Below, piece after piece: positions 15,569-24,252 of a DNA stretch of 64,000 nt. The notes beneath the pieces are model-generated. The model made no database searches. It was not told the DNA's origin and saw only the letters and a list, made by a program, of their open reading frames with translations. Location: positions 1-64,000 of the forward strand of contig NZ_JACJJL010000006.1 of NCBI RefSeq assembly GCF_016899955.1, given 5' to 3'. The position numbers and the translations under genes are program-made. Numbering within the stretch: position 1 is the stretch's first letter; every line of letters begins with the position of its first letter. This DNA is from Marseilla massiliensis (GTDB lineage: Bacteria > Bacteroidota > Bacteroidia > Bacteroidales > Bacteroidaceae).

Positions 15569-17873
15569 CATACTGCTGTCGGCTGTGGCACTCTGGGCGC
15601 TTGCCTCGTGCTCCACGACCAGCAACCTGCCCGACGACGATATGCTGTATACGGGCATGAAGAAGACGCAATACGTCGTGGCAGACTCTGATGCCAACTT
15701 TGACAACGTGAAAGACGAGGTCGAGGCGGCCCTGGCATGCAAGCCCAACGGCTCCTTGCTGGGCAGTCCTTACTACCGGTCGCCGCTACAGATAAAGCTT
15801 GCCGTGTTCAACAAGTATGCCAACGCCGACTCGAAGTTCGGGCGCTGGATGCGCGACAAGTTTGGCTCGGCGCCCGTGTTGCTCAGCTATGTGGCCCCCG
15901 AGACGCGCGCCCTCGTTGCCAAGAACCTGCTCAGGGCCAACGGTTACTTTGACGCGCAGGTGGCCTACGGCATCATTCCACAAAAGAACCCAAAGAAAGC
16001 CAAGCTCAGCTACATTGTCACCCCGGGCAAGCTGTACACCATCGACACAGTAAAGTATGTGGGCTACGAGCCGGCGGCCGACAGCCTGATACACGCCACG
16101 GCCGCGCAGAGCGGCCTGAAGCCCGGCAAGCCGTTCACCACCGCGGCCCTCGATGCCGAGCGCAGCAGGCTGGCCACGCTGTTCCGCAACAACGGCTATT
16201 ATTTTTACAGCGCGGGCCACGCCGTGTTCGTGGCCGACTCGGTGTCCAATCCCGGCAAGGTTGAGGTGCATGTGCAGCCGGCGGGGGGCATGCCCGAGCT
16301 GGCCAAGCGCAAGTGGTACCTGGGCCGTCTGCGCGTCAACCTCAGGCGCGACATGGGTGAGCAGCTCACCGACTCGTTCGTTCACCGCTACCTGTCCATC
16401 TATTTTGCCGGCCGCAGTGTGGGCAAGAAAATACCCATACGCCCGGGGGCAGTGCTGCGCGACGTAAAGCTGAGGCCGCGGCAGCTGTTCAGCCAGGATG
16501 CCTACATGGAGTCGGCCAACAACGTCAACAGCCTCGGCCTGTTCAGCCTGGCCGACTTCTCGTTTGCACCACGCGACACTACAGCCAACTGCGACACGCT
16601 CGACATGACGCTCAACTGCGTGCTCGACAAGCCCTACGACGGCTCGATAGAGGCCAACTACTCGCTGAAGAGCAACGACCGAACAGGCCCGGGCCTCGTG
16701 CTTGGGCTTACCAAGCGCAACGCCTTCCGCGGGGCAGAGAAGCTCACGGTAAACCTCAAGGGCTCATACGAGTGGCAGACGGGCAGGAAGGTGGACGGCA
16801 ACAGCTCTAAAATCAACTCCTACGAGTATGGCGCCGACGTGTCGATAGAGTATCCGAGGCTCGAGACGCCGTTCAAGCTGTTCAGGCGCCACCGCTTTGC
16901 GTCGACGCCCTCGACGCTGTTCTCGCTCTCTGGCAATGTGCTCAACCGCGCCGACTATTTCAAGATGCTCACCGTCACAGGGGCGGTGACGTACAAGTTC
17001 CAGACTTCGCCCAACTCGATGCACGAGTTCAGCCCCTTCCTGCTCGACTACACCATGCTGAACCACACCACCGAGGCGTTCGACTCTATCATGGATGCCA
17101 ATCCTGCGATATACGTGTCGATGCGCAATCAGTTTGTGCCGAAGATAAAGTACACGTACACTTACACCAGCCCTGCGTCATACCGCAACCCCGTGGCATG
17201 GGAGCTTAGCCTCACCGAGTCGGGCAACCTGCTCTCGCTGGGCTACATGGCTGCCGGCAAGAAGTTTAACGACAAGGAGAAAGACCTGTTCGGAAATCCG
17301 TTTGCACAGTTTGTCAAGGTCAGCACCTCGCTGCGCAAGACGTGGTCGCTGGGATACAAGTCGCAGCTCGTGGGCCACGTGGCCGCCGGCGTGCTCTATG
17401 CTTACGGCAATTCCGAGCGCGGCCCTTACAGCGAACAGTTCTACGTGGGAGGCGCCAACAGCATCAGGGCGTTCACCATACGCAGCATCGGGCCGGGCAA
17501 ATATGTTGCCCCTTCGTCCACGTATTCATACCTCGACCAGACCGGCGACATAAAGCTCGAGATGAACCTTGAGTACCGTTTCAACATCTTCGGGAGCCTG
17601 TATGGGGCTCTGTTTTTCGACGCTGGCAACATCTGGCTGATGAAGAAAGACGAAAACCGCCCCGACGCCGAGTTCCGCTTCGACACCTTCTGGCGCCAGC
17701 TGGCCACCGGCACGGGCCTCGGCGTGCGCTACGACCTCGATTTCTTCGTGCTGCGGCTCGACCTTGGCATAGCCCTCCACGTGCCTTACGACACCGGCAA
17801 GAGCGGCTATTACAACATTCCGAAGTTTTCCGACGGGCTCGGGGTGCACTTTGCCATAGGCTATCCGTTCTGA
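15552..17873 (+). CDS. tamL: TamL-type Omp85 outer-membrane lipoprotein
   Basis: A 773-residue protein with a lipoprotein signal peptide (lipobox LASC, Cys20), POTRA-like repeats over about residues 25-330 (VKYVGYEPAADSLIHATAAQSGLKPGKPF; LFRNNGYYFYSAGHAVF) and a C-terminal 16-strand Omp85/D15 barrel. The barrel carries YSEQFYVGGANSIRAFTIRSIGPG, the conserved VGG.NSIRGF loop motif, and ends HFAIGYPF with an aromatic residue. Bacteroidetes replace TamA with this lipidated form, TamL, encoded next to tamB. The start codon lies inside the end of tamB, so the two are translationally coupled. Role: insertion or assembly of outer-membrane components together with TamB. Confidence 0.85.
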   Translation: MRKTIDILLSAVALWALASCSTTSNLPDDDMLYTGMKKTQYVVADSDANFDNVKDEVEAALACKPNGSLLGSPYYRSPLQIKLAVFNKYANADSKFGRWMRDKFGSAPVLLSYVAPETRALVAKNLLRANGYFDAQVAYGIIPQKNPKKAKLSYIVTPGKLYTIDTVKYVGYEPAADSLIHATAAQSGLKPGKPFTTAALDAERSRLATLFRNNGYYFYSAGHAVFVADSVSNPGKVEVHVQPAGGMPELAKRKWYLGRLRVNLRRDMGEQLTDSFVHRYLSIYFAGRSVGKKIPIRPGAVLRDVKLRPRQLFSQDAYMESANNVNSLGLFSLADFSFAPRDTTANCDTLDMTLNCVLDKPYDGSIEANYSLKSNDRTGPGLVLGLTKRNAFRGAEKLTVNLKGSYEWQTGRKVDGNSSKINSYEYGADVSIEYPRLETPFKLFRRHRFASTPSTLFSLSGNVLNRADYFKMLTVTGAVTYKFQTSPNSMHEFSPFLLDYTMLNHTTEAFDSIMDANPAIYVSMRNQFVPKIKYTYTYTSPASYRNPVAWELSLTESGNLLSLGYMAAGKKFNDKEKDLFGNPFAQFVKVSTSLRKTWSLGYKSQLVGHVAAGVLYAYGNSERGPYSEQFYVGGANSIRAFTIRSIGPGKYVAPSSTYSYLDQTGDIKLEMNLEYRFNIFGSLYGALFFDAGNIWLMKKDENRPDAEFRFDTFWRQLATGTGLGVRYDLDFFVLRLDLGIALHVPYDTGKSGYYNIPKFSDGLGVHFAIGYPF

Positions 17874-18515
17874 GCGGCAAGCCCGCTTTGTCAGCATTAT
17901 TTGCCGGAAAAAGCCACCTGCCTACCGGCTCAAACAGTTGCCGTGGCGTCGCTTGGGCCCCGTTGGCAGCCGCCTGAGGCCGTCGGGCAGGGCAAAACGG
18001 CAAGGATTGAAAAGCCAAACGACCCGTTCGGCTCTCCCCTGTGACGTCTTCGGGCGCGGCAATTGCCGCTGCTGCCGTCGCAACGCCCTTTGGCAGAGGA
18101 CGTTGCGCTACGTGTTCCGAGAGCGGCGTATTTGCCGCCGAGATGGCGGAAGCCGGCGTCCGCTTCATTCTCACGGGGCATGTTGTAAACAATATTCACA
18201 CCTGCGGGCCACGGCAACGGGGCGGGTGGGGCCGTGTGCGCGGGGCCCGGCTGCCACCGCATTGGGCTCCCTGCGCCCGGCCGCCATGCCGCCTGCTGTT
18301 TGTTTTTTGCATTGCTGGCATGCCTCACCGGCGCTTCCGCCATGCCTGAGGCATCCGGCGTGACGCTTGCCGACGGCGTGGCGGGCTGCACCTTCGCCGC
18401 GGCCGGCGGCCAATATGCCGGCAGTTGCATGCCATCGCCTTGCGCCCCGGCGTCATTCTGGGGTTAAATAATATTAACTATGCGGCCGCATTGCTCCACT
18501 CTCAACTATATTTGT
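17874..18515. other. gene-free stretch after tamL
   Basis: A GC-rich stretch of about 640 bases with open frames in several phases but no recognisable protein. It contains one copy of the dispersed AAACGG/CCGTTT repeat near its start. No clear terminator for tamL is visible. Confidence 0.45.
17985..18035. repeat. dispersed AAACGG/CCGTTT repeat, copy A
   Basis: Contains GCAAAACGGCAAGG and GCCAAACGACCCGTTCGG. It is the weakest of six related intergenic clusters in the window. Confidence 0.4.
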
Positions 18516-18523
18516 TACTTTTG
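18516..18523 (+). promoter_or_regulatory. promoter -7 element for the nucleotidyltransferase
   Basis: TACTTTTG, followed by an AT-rich leader of about 50 bases before the ATG at 18579. Confidence 0.6.
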
Positions 18524-18578
18524 CATATACTAAGCATCAAACTTAAACAACTATAAATAACACCAAATATAAAAGATT

Positions 18579-19490
18579 ATGAAACCAACATTGTTACTCC
18601 TGGCCGCCGGCATGGGCAGCCGCTACGGAGGGCTCAAGCAGCTCGACGGACTCGGCCCCAACGGCGAGACCATAATGGACTACTCTATCTACGATGCCAT
18701 CAAGGCCGGATTCGGCAAGATTGTCTTCGTCATCCGCAAAGACTTTGAGCAGGATTTCCGCGAGAAAATACTGAGCAAGTATGAGGGTCACGTGCCGGCA
18801 GAGTTGTGCTTCCAGAGCCTCGACGCACTGCCCGAGGGCTTCAGCTGCCCCGAAGGGCGCGTAAAGCCGTGGGGAACCAACCATGCCGTGCTCATGGCCA
18901 AGGACGTAATACACGAGCCGTTCTGCGTAATCAACTGCGACGACTTCTACAACCGCGACGCATTCATGGTCATTGGCAAGTTCCTTTCCGACCTGCCCGA
19001 GGGCAGCAAGAACGCCTATGCCATGGTGGGATTCCGCGTTGGCAACACCCTTTCGGAAAACGGCACCGTGGCACGAGGCATTTGCTCGAAGGACGACAAG
19101 GGCAACCTGACCACCGTGGTTGAGCGTACGGAGATCATGCGCGTAGACGGCCCGATATGCTATAAGGACGAACAGGGCGCCTGGGTGCCCGTCGAGGACA
19201 ACACTCCCGTGTCGATGAACATGTGGGGCTTCACTCCCGACTATTTCGAGCACAGCGAGGCATACTTCAAGGAGTTCCTGGCCGACCCGAAGAACATGGC
19301 CAACCCCAAGGCCGAGTTCTTCATTCCGCTGATGGTCAACAAGCTCATCAACGAGCAGACGGCCACGGTCAAGGTGCTCGACACTACGAGCAAGTGGTTC
19401 GGAGTTACTTACTCTGCCGACCGCCAAGGAGTGGTAGACAAGATACAGAGCCTCATCGACGAGGGCGTTTACCCCGCCAAGCTCTTCTGA
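18579..19490 (+). CDS. sugar-phosphate nucleotidyltransferase
   Basis: A 303-residue member of the NTP-transferase family that makes nucleotide sugars from sugar-1-phosphate and an NTP. The N-terminus has the signature LLAAGMGSRYGGLKQL (G-x-G-x-R plus the lysine that contacts phosphate), and the sugar/metal region appears as VINCDDFYNRDAF. The later part is not the left-handed helix of GlmU. In Bacteroidetes this protein is usually annotated only as a nucleotidyltransferase; the substrate is uncertain. It is a single-gene unit closed by a terminator. Confidence 0.8.
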   Translation: MKPTLLLLAAGMGSRYGGLKQLDGLGPNGETIMDYSIYDAIKAGFGKIVFVIRKDFEQDFREKILSKYEGHVPAELCFQSLDALPEGFSCPEGRVKPWGTNHAVLMAKDVIHEPFCVINCDDFYNRDAFMVIGKFLSDLPEGSKNAYAMVGFRVGNTLSENGTVARGICSKDDKGNLTTVVERTEIMRVDGPICYKDEQGAWVPVEDNTPVSMNMWGFTPDYFEHSEAYFKEFLADPKNMANPKAEFFIPLMVNKLINEQTATVKVLDTTSKWFGVTYSADRQGVVDKIQSLIDEGVYPAKLF

Positions 19491-19513
19491 ACTTTGTTCT
19501 TAGGTTTTAATCG

Positions 19514-19569
19514 TAACACGCCCATGGAGCCCAGCGCAACGCCGCAAGTGCCCCGGGGCGTGTTTTTTT
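19514..19569 (+). terminator. terminator after the nucleotidyltransferase
   Basis: AACACGCCC and GGGGCGTGTT form the outer stem, followed directly by a run of T residues, 24 bases after the stop codon. Confidence 0.7.
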
Positions 19570-19875
19570 GTTTGCTTTCGGCTTGGGCGCTGTTGTAAGT
19601 TTGGGCCAGAAAGCACTTGTGCCCGCGTGCGGCGTTAGTCCCGGGCTGTCTGCGTGGCACAAGCAAATTCGCTGTGTCGCCTCCCGTGATGCTGTCCGTC
19701 AATGCCGAAAGCTCATGGGGCTGCGTCGGGGCAAGGCGCCGGGCAAGGCGCGGCGGTGATGATGCGGGCGTTTGGGTAGCAAGACAACGGCGCCGAACCA
19801 GGCGCCAGGCTGTCTGTCGACCGGCGGTGGTTAAAAATAATTAGCATTTTTTTAGGCCATAAAACGAAAAAGTAT

Positions 19876-19883
19876 TACCTTTG
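19876..19883 (+). promoter_or_regulatory. promoter -7 element of the carboxylase operon
   Basis: TACCTTTG, about ten bases before the cobalamin riboswitch, so the aptamer forms the very 5' end of the transcript. A TTTA about 21 bases upstream may be the -33 element. Confidence 0.65.
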
Positions 19884-19889
19884 CGCCCG

Positions 19890-20072
19890 AATTGGTTCCG
19901 GCGCCGATACCTCGCGCCCCGGATTAAAAGGGAATCGGGTGGAACTCCCGGACAGTCCCGCTGCTGTGAAGCTCCGCTTACGTTCTGAAAGGAAACTCAA
20001 CGCCACTGGCCTTTACTTGTGTAAAGTTCGGGAAGGTTTCAGAAACAGGAGTCAGTCAGAAGACCTGCCATT
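19890..20072 (+). promoter_or_regulatory. cobalamin (B12) riboswitch
   Basis: The conserved cobalamin-aptamer blocks are present in order: GGTTCC near 19893, GATTAAAAGGGAATCGGGTG (19922 on), GGACAGTCCCGCTGCTGTGA, the CCACTGG segment, a GGGAAGG, and the B12 box ending GTCAGAAGACCTGCC (20052-20069 area). It precedes accC by about 60 bases. In this class the bound cofactor normally lowers expression by hiding the ribosome-binding site or by termination; I see no obvious T tract before the gene, so translational control is the likelier mode. Confidence 0.92.
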
Positions 20073-20132
20073 CGGTTAAGGCTGTTCCGGCCCGTGGGTT
20101 GGCCTGACAAGTATGTTGTTAATATAATAAGG

Positions 20133-21644
20133 ATGATTAGAAAGGTTTTAGTAGCCAACCGTGGCGAGATAGCGGTACGTGTCATGCGCTCGTGCCGTGA
20201 GATGGGATTGCGCACGGTGGCTGTGTTCTCGGAGGTGGACCGCACCTCCCGTCACGTGATGTATGCCGACGAAGCCTATTGCATAGGCCCGGCAGAGTCG
20301 CACGAGAGTTATCTTAACATCGAAAAGATTATCGCCGTAGCCAAGCATTGCAAGGCCGACGCCATACATCCCGGCTACGGCTTCCTGTCGGAAAACGCCG
20401 ACTTTGTGCGCCGTTGTGACGCCGAGGGCATCATCTTCATCGGCCCCACCGCCGAGACCATGGAGGAAATGGGCGACAAAATTGCCGCACGGAAGCGCAT
20501 GATGGCCGCCGGCGTGCCTGTGGTGCCCGGAACCACCGAGCCGTTGGGCAGCGCCGACGAGGCTTTGCGCACCTGCCGGGAAATAGGTTACCCCGTGATG
20601 CTCAAGGCATCTATGGGAGGCGGGGGCAAGGGCATGCGCCTCATACACAGCGACGACGAGGTGAAGGAGGCCTATGATGCCGCCCGCTCCGAGTCGCTGT
20701 CGTCGTTTGGCGACGACACAGTATACCTCGAGAAGTTCGTCGAAGAGCCCCACCACATCGAATTCCAGATACTCGGCGACTCGTATGGCAACGTTGTGCA
20801 CCTCTTCGACCGCGAGTGCTCGGTGCAGCGCCGCAACCAGAAGATTGTCGAAGAGAGCCCGTCGCCGTTCCTCACGCCCGAGCTGAGGCGCGAGATGGGC
20901 GCCAAGGCGGTGGCGGCAGCCAAGGCCGTCGGCTACAGGGGGGCCGGCACGATAGAGTTTCTGGTTGACAAGTACCGCCACTTCTACTTCCTCGAGATGA
21001 ACACACGCCTGCAGGTGGAGCACCCCATAACCGAAGAGGTGATGGGCGTCGACCTCGTCAAGGAGCAGCTGCGTGTGGCCGACGGCGAGAAGTTGCGCTT
21101 CCGCCAGGACGAACTCTTCCAGCGCGGCCACGCCATCGAGTGCCGCATCTGCGCCGAAGACACCGAAAACGGCTTCATGCCGTGCCCCGGCGTCATCCGC
21201 CAGCTTACAGAGCCCAACGGCATTGGCGTGAGGATAGACAGCTATGTGTACGAGGGCTACGAGATACCGCTGTACTACGACCCTATGATAGGCAAGCTGA
21301 TAGTGTGGGCCGTCACCCGCCAGTATGCCATAGAGCGCATGAGGCGAGTGCTGTATGAGTTTAAGATAACGGGCCTGAAGACAAACATAAGCTACCTGCG
21401 GCGCATAATGTACGCCCCGGCTTTTGTCAAGGGCGAGTATGACACGTCGTTTCTTGAAAAATATTCACGTTCGTTGCAGCGTCCCAACGGCGGCAACGAG
21501 GAGATAGAGAACATGGCCATGGTTGCCGCCTACGTCGACTATCTGTTCAACCTTGATGAAAACACGCCCGTGCGGACGGTCGACTCGCGGCCCATCAGCC
21601 GCTGGCGCGAGTTCGGGTTGCAGAAAGGTGTGCTAAGGATATAA
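20133..21644 (+). CDS. accC: biotin carboxylase subunit of acyl-CoA carboxylase
   Basis: This 503-residue protein starts MIRKVLVANRGEIAVR, the standard biotin-carboxylase N-terminus. It shows the ATP-grasp glycine loop MKASMGGGGKGMR (about residues 158-170) and the catalytic EMNTRLQVEHPITE segment (about residues 288-301). It uses ATP and bicarbonate to carboxylate biotin on the carrier encoded next. The carrier and carboxyltransferase that follow make this a three-subunit acyl-CoA carboxylase, most likely for propionyl-CoA, rather than the acetyl-CoA carboxylase of lipid synthesis. The upstream B12 riboswitch supports this. Codons upstream of 20133 overlap the riboswitch leader and are not translated. 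Confidence 0.9.
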   Translation: MIRKVLVANRGEIAVRVMRSCREMGLRTVAVFSEVDRTSRHVMYADEAYCIGPAESHESYLNIEKIIAVAKHCKADAIHPGYGFLSENADFVRRCDAEGIIFIGPTAETMEEMGDKIAARKRMMAAGVPVVPGTTEPLGSADEALRTCREIGYPVMLKASMGGGGKGMRLIHSDDEVKEAYDAARSESLSSFGDDTVYLEKFVEEPHHIEFQILGDSYGNVVHLFDRECSVQRRNQKIVEESPSPFLTPELRREMGAKAVAAAKAVGYRGAGTIEFLVDKYRHFYFLEMNTRLQVEHPITEEVMGVDLVKEQLRVADGEKLRFRQDELFQRGHAIECRICAEDTENGFMPCPGVIRQLTEPNGIGVRIDSYVYEGYEIPLYYDPMIGKLIVWAVTRQYAIERMRRVLYEFKITGLKTNISYLRRIMYAPAFVKGEYDTSFLEKYSRSLQRPNGGNEEIENMAMVAAYVDYLFNLDENTPVRTVDSRPISRWREFGLQKGVLRI

Positions 21645-21800
21645 CAGCGGCTGCAAGCCGTGGCCGGCGGTGCTGTAGGCGCGCCGGCCGGTGTGCGGGC
21701 CCTCGTTGGGCCCCCGGGCCATTGCCCCCGGGCAGGGCCGGGCATTACGGTGGCCCGCCTGCACGTTGGCCTATTAACCGTTTTAACTTAATAAGAAAAT

Positions 21801-22316
21801 ATGGAGATACACATAGGAGACCGTGTCGCCGACGTGACACTGGTCAGCAAGGAAGGCAACAGGGTGGAGCTTACCATCGACGGCAAGCCGGTCGTGGTTG
21901 ACATAGTGATGGCCGAAAACGGCAGTTGCTCCATCCTTCACGACGGAAACTCGTACAACGCCGAGCTCATAAGGGGCGAGGGTGGCAAGAGTTACGATGT
22001 AAACATGTTCTACCGCTCATACCATGTGGATGTGGTAGACACGCAGGCAAAGTACCTGCACCTGCGCAAAGACTCGTCGGAGCGCCAGTCGGACAAGATT
22101 GTGGCCCCCATGCCGGGCAAGGTTGTCAGCATACCCGTGGCCGTGGGCGACAGGCTCAAGGCCGGCGACATAGCCGTGGTGCTCGAGGCAATGAAGATGC
22201 AGAGCAACTACAAGGTGAACTCCGACTGCACCGTGCGCAGCATATTGGTGGCCGAGGGCGACTCGGTACAGGATAACCAGACGTTGATTGAATTGGACTT
22301 AAGCAAGGAAGAATGA
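21801..22316 (+). CDS. biotin carboxyl carrier protein of acyl-CoA carboxylase
   Basis: A 171-residue protein whose C-terminal half is a biotinyl/lipoyl domain with the biotinylation motif LEAMKMQ (Lys132) preceded by APMPGKV, the typical distance of about 30 residues. The N-terminal part (about 1-90) is a beta-rich segment not seen in short carriers; it may hold the carboxylase and transferase subunits together. It is separated from accC by 156 bases with no promoter and overlaps the next gene by four bases (ATGA). Confidence 0.88.
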   Translation: MEIHIGDRVADVTLVSKEGNRVELTIDGKPVVVDIVMAENGSCSILHDGNSYNAELIRGEGGKSYDVNMFYRSYHVDVVDTQAKYLHLRKDSSERQSDKIVAPMPGKVVSIPVAVGDRLKAGDIAVVLEAMKMQSNYKVNSDCTVRSILVAEGDSVQDNQTLIELDLSKEE

Positions 22317-23845
22317 ACAGAGAAGAAGTATATGCCCGGTTTGAGGAACTGGACAAGAGGGCTGCCCAGGGTGGCGGGCTCGACAAGATTGAGAAGCAGC
22401 ACGCTTCTGGAAGGATGACGGCGCGTGAGCGCATCGACATGTTGCTCGACAAGGGCACGTTTTGCGAGGTGGACAAGTTTGTGAACCACCGCTGCACCCG
22501 CTTCGGAATGGACAAAAAGCAGATACCGGGCGACGGCGTGGTGTGCGGCTACGGAAAGATTGACGGGCGCATGGTGTTTGTCTATGCCTACGACTTCACC
22601 GTGCACGGAGGGTCGCTCAGTGAGACCAACGCCGCCAAGATTGTCAAGGTGCAGCAGATGGCGCTGAAGACCGGGGCGCCCATCATCGGCCTGAACGACT
22701 CGGGCGGCGCACGCATACAGGAAGGCGTCAGCAGCCTGGCGGGGTTCGCTTCGATATTCTATCAGAACACCATGGCGTCGGGCGTCATACCGCAGCTCAC
22801 GGCCATACTCGGCCCGTGTGCCGGAGGCGCTTGCTATTCGCCTGCCCTGACCGACTTCATTTTCATGGTCGACGAGAAGAGCCACATGTTTATCACGGGC
22901 CCCGACGTGGTGAAGGCTGTGACCAACGAGGAGGTGGACAAAGAGACTTTGGGCGGCGCCTACACCCACAGCAACAAGAGCGGGGTGGCCCACTTCATGT
23001 ATTCGTCGGAGGAACAGACGCTCATGGAGATGCGCGAGCTGCTCAGTTTCCTGCCTTCCAACAACATGGAAGACGCCCCTGTGGCGCAGTGCACCGACGA
23101 CGTGAACCGCAAGGTGGAGAGCCTGCAGACCGTCGTGCCCGAAGACCCCAACCAGCCTTACGACATCAAGGACGTGATAGAGCCGGTGGTAGACGACAAC
23201 TATTTCTTCGAGGTCATGCCGCACTTTGCTAAGAACATCGTGGTGGGCTTCGCACGGCTGGCAGGCCAGACCGTGGGCATCGTTGCCAACCAGCCAGCCT
23301 TCCTTGCCGGAGTGCTCGACATCGACTCTTCCGACAAGGCCGCGCGCTTCATACGCTTCTGCGACTGTTTCAACATCCCGCTCGTTACCATAGAAGACGT
23401 GCCCGGTTTCCTGCCCGGTACGGTGCAGGAGCACGGAGGCATCATACGCCACGGGGCCAAGATTGTTTATGCCTATGCCGAGGCAACGGTGCCCAAGGTC
23501 ACCCTGATTACACGCAAGGCTTACGGCGGGGCCTACATCGTGATGTCGAGCAAGAACACCGGCGCCGACGTGTGCATGGCATGGCCACAGGCCGAGATTG
23601 CCGTCATGGGGGCCTCGGGGGCTGTGAACATTCTCTACCGCAAGGCGTCGGCAGAAGAGAAGGCCGCCGCCGCCGCTGCCTACGAGGAGGAGTTTTCCAA
23701 CCCGTACCGCACGGCTGAGCGGGGGCTCATCGACGAGGTCATCATGCCTCGCGACACGCGCCGCAAGCTGATATGCGCCCTCGAGATGTGCCGCAACAAA
23801 AACCAGAGCAACCCGCCGAAGAAACACGGCAACATGCCGCTGTAG
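22313..23845 (+). CDS. acyl-CoA carboxylase carboxyltransferase (propionyl-CoA type)
   Basis: A 510-residue carboxyltransferase of the PccB/MmdA family, joining both CT half-domains in one chain. It carries GLNDSGGARIQEGVSSLAGF (N-terminal oxyanion hole, about residues 125-145), GPCAGGACYSPALTDF and, in the C-terminal half, PGFLPGTVQEHGGIIRHGAK and AYGGAYIVMSSK. It transfers carboxybiotin to propionyl-CoA, giving (S)-methylmalonyl-CoA, or runs in reverse as a decarboxylase when coupled differently. No membrane-bound decarboxylase subunit lies nearby, which favours the soluble carboxylase reading. Last gene of the riboswitch-controlled operon. Confidence 0.88.
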   Translation: MNREEVYARFEELDKRAAQGGGLDKIEKQHASGRMTARERIDMLLDKGTFCEVDKFVNHRCTRFGMDKKQIPGDGVVCGYGKIDGRMVFVYAYDFTVHGGSLSETNAAKIVKVQQMALKTGAPIIGLNDSGGARIQEGVSSLAGFASIFYQNTMASGVIPQLTAILGPCAGGACYSPALTDFIFMVDEKSHMFITGPDVVKAVTNEEVDKETLGGAYTHSNKSGVAHFMYSSEEQTLMEMRELLSFLPSNNMEDAPVAQCTDDVNRKVESLQTVVPEDPNQPYDIKDVIEPVVDDNYFFEVMPHFAKNIVVGFARLAGQTVGIVANQPAFLAGVLDIDSSDKAARFIRFCDCFNIPLVTIEDVPGFLPGTVQEHGGIIRHGAKIVYAYAEATVPKVTLITRKAYGGAYIVMSSKNTGADVCMAWPQAEIAVMGASGAVNILYRKASAEEKAAAAAAYEEEFSNPYRTAERGLIDEVIMPRDTRRKLICALEMCRNKNQSNPPKKHGNMPL

Positions 23846-24236
23846 CAGCAGCGCCGGCATATGCTTGTGCACGGGCCGCCATGCCACCGCCTCAAGGTGG
23901 CCGGGCGGCCCGTGTTGTAATGGCTTGGGGCATGTGGCAGGCGACTGATTTTGTCGTAATTTGTTACCATGTGGCCCCGTCGCTGCAACAGCCTGGCACA
24001 CAGCGCGTTGGCGCATGGGCGTGGCGGCGCTGCAAAACGGCCCCGATAGCCCTGCCAAACGGGCCGTCCGGGCAGCCCGAACGGCCCGTTTGGCAGAGCG
24101 ATGCCGCCGCCGCGGCCCGGCCGCGCAGGCATTGTCGTGATTTGCGCCTTGTCCGGCTCCGGCCGGCTTTTGCCGCGCCATCCTGCCCGCCGGCATATTT
24201 TAATGCCGCTGATGACGTTTTTTGCCAATAAATAAG
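23846..24236. other. intergenic stretch with repeat copy B
   Basis: About 390 bases without a gene. The middle holds dispersed-repeat copy B; the rest is GC-rich and shows no other feature. Confidence 0.45.
24039..24107. repeat. dispersed AAACGG/CCGTTT repeat, copy B
   Basis: GCAAAACGGCCCCG is followed by a perfect 15-bp inverted repeat, CTGCCAAACGGGCCG (24052-24066) with its reverse complement at 24082-24096. This is the most regular copy of the family. Confidence 0.65.
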
Positions 24237-24244
24237 TATCTTTG
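24237..24244 (+). promoter_or_regulatory. promoter -7 element almost touching nrnA
   Basis: TATCTTTG ends eight bases before the ATG at 24253. With a start site about seven bases past the element, the mRNA would have almost no leader. Confidence 0.6.
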
Positions 24245-24252
24245 CAGCTGTT

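Noticed and set aside
17938..18363. 141-codon frame after tamL
   Set aside because: Arg/Cys-rich GC-driven composition, no homologous motif, overlaps a dispersed repeat.
22208..24196. 662-codon open frame on the minus strand across the carboxylase genes
   Set aside because: It is antisense to two well-supported genes and has no recognisable domain; GC-rich codons on the plus strand produce such frames.
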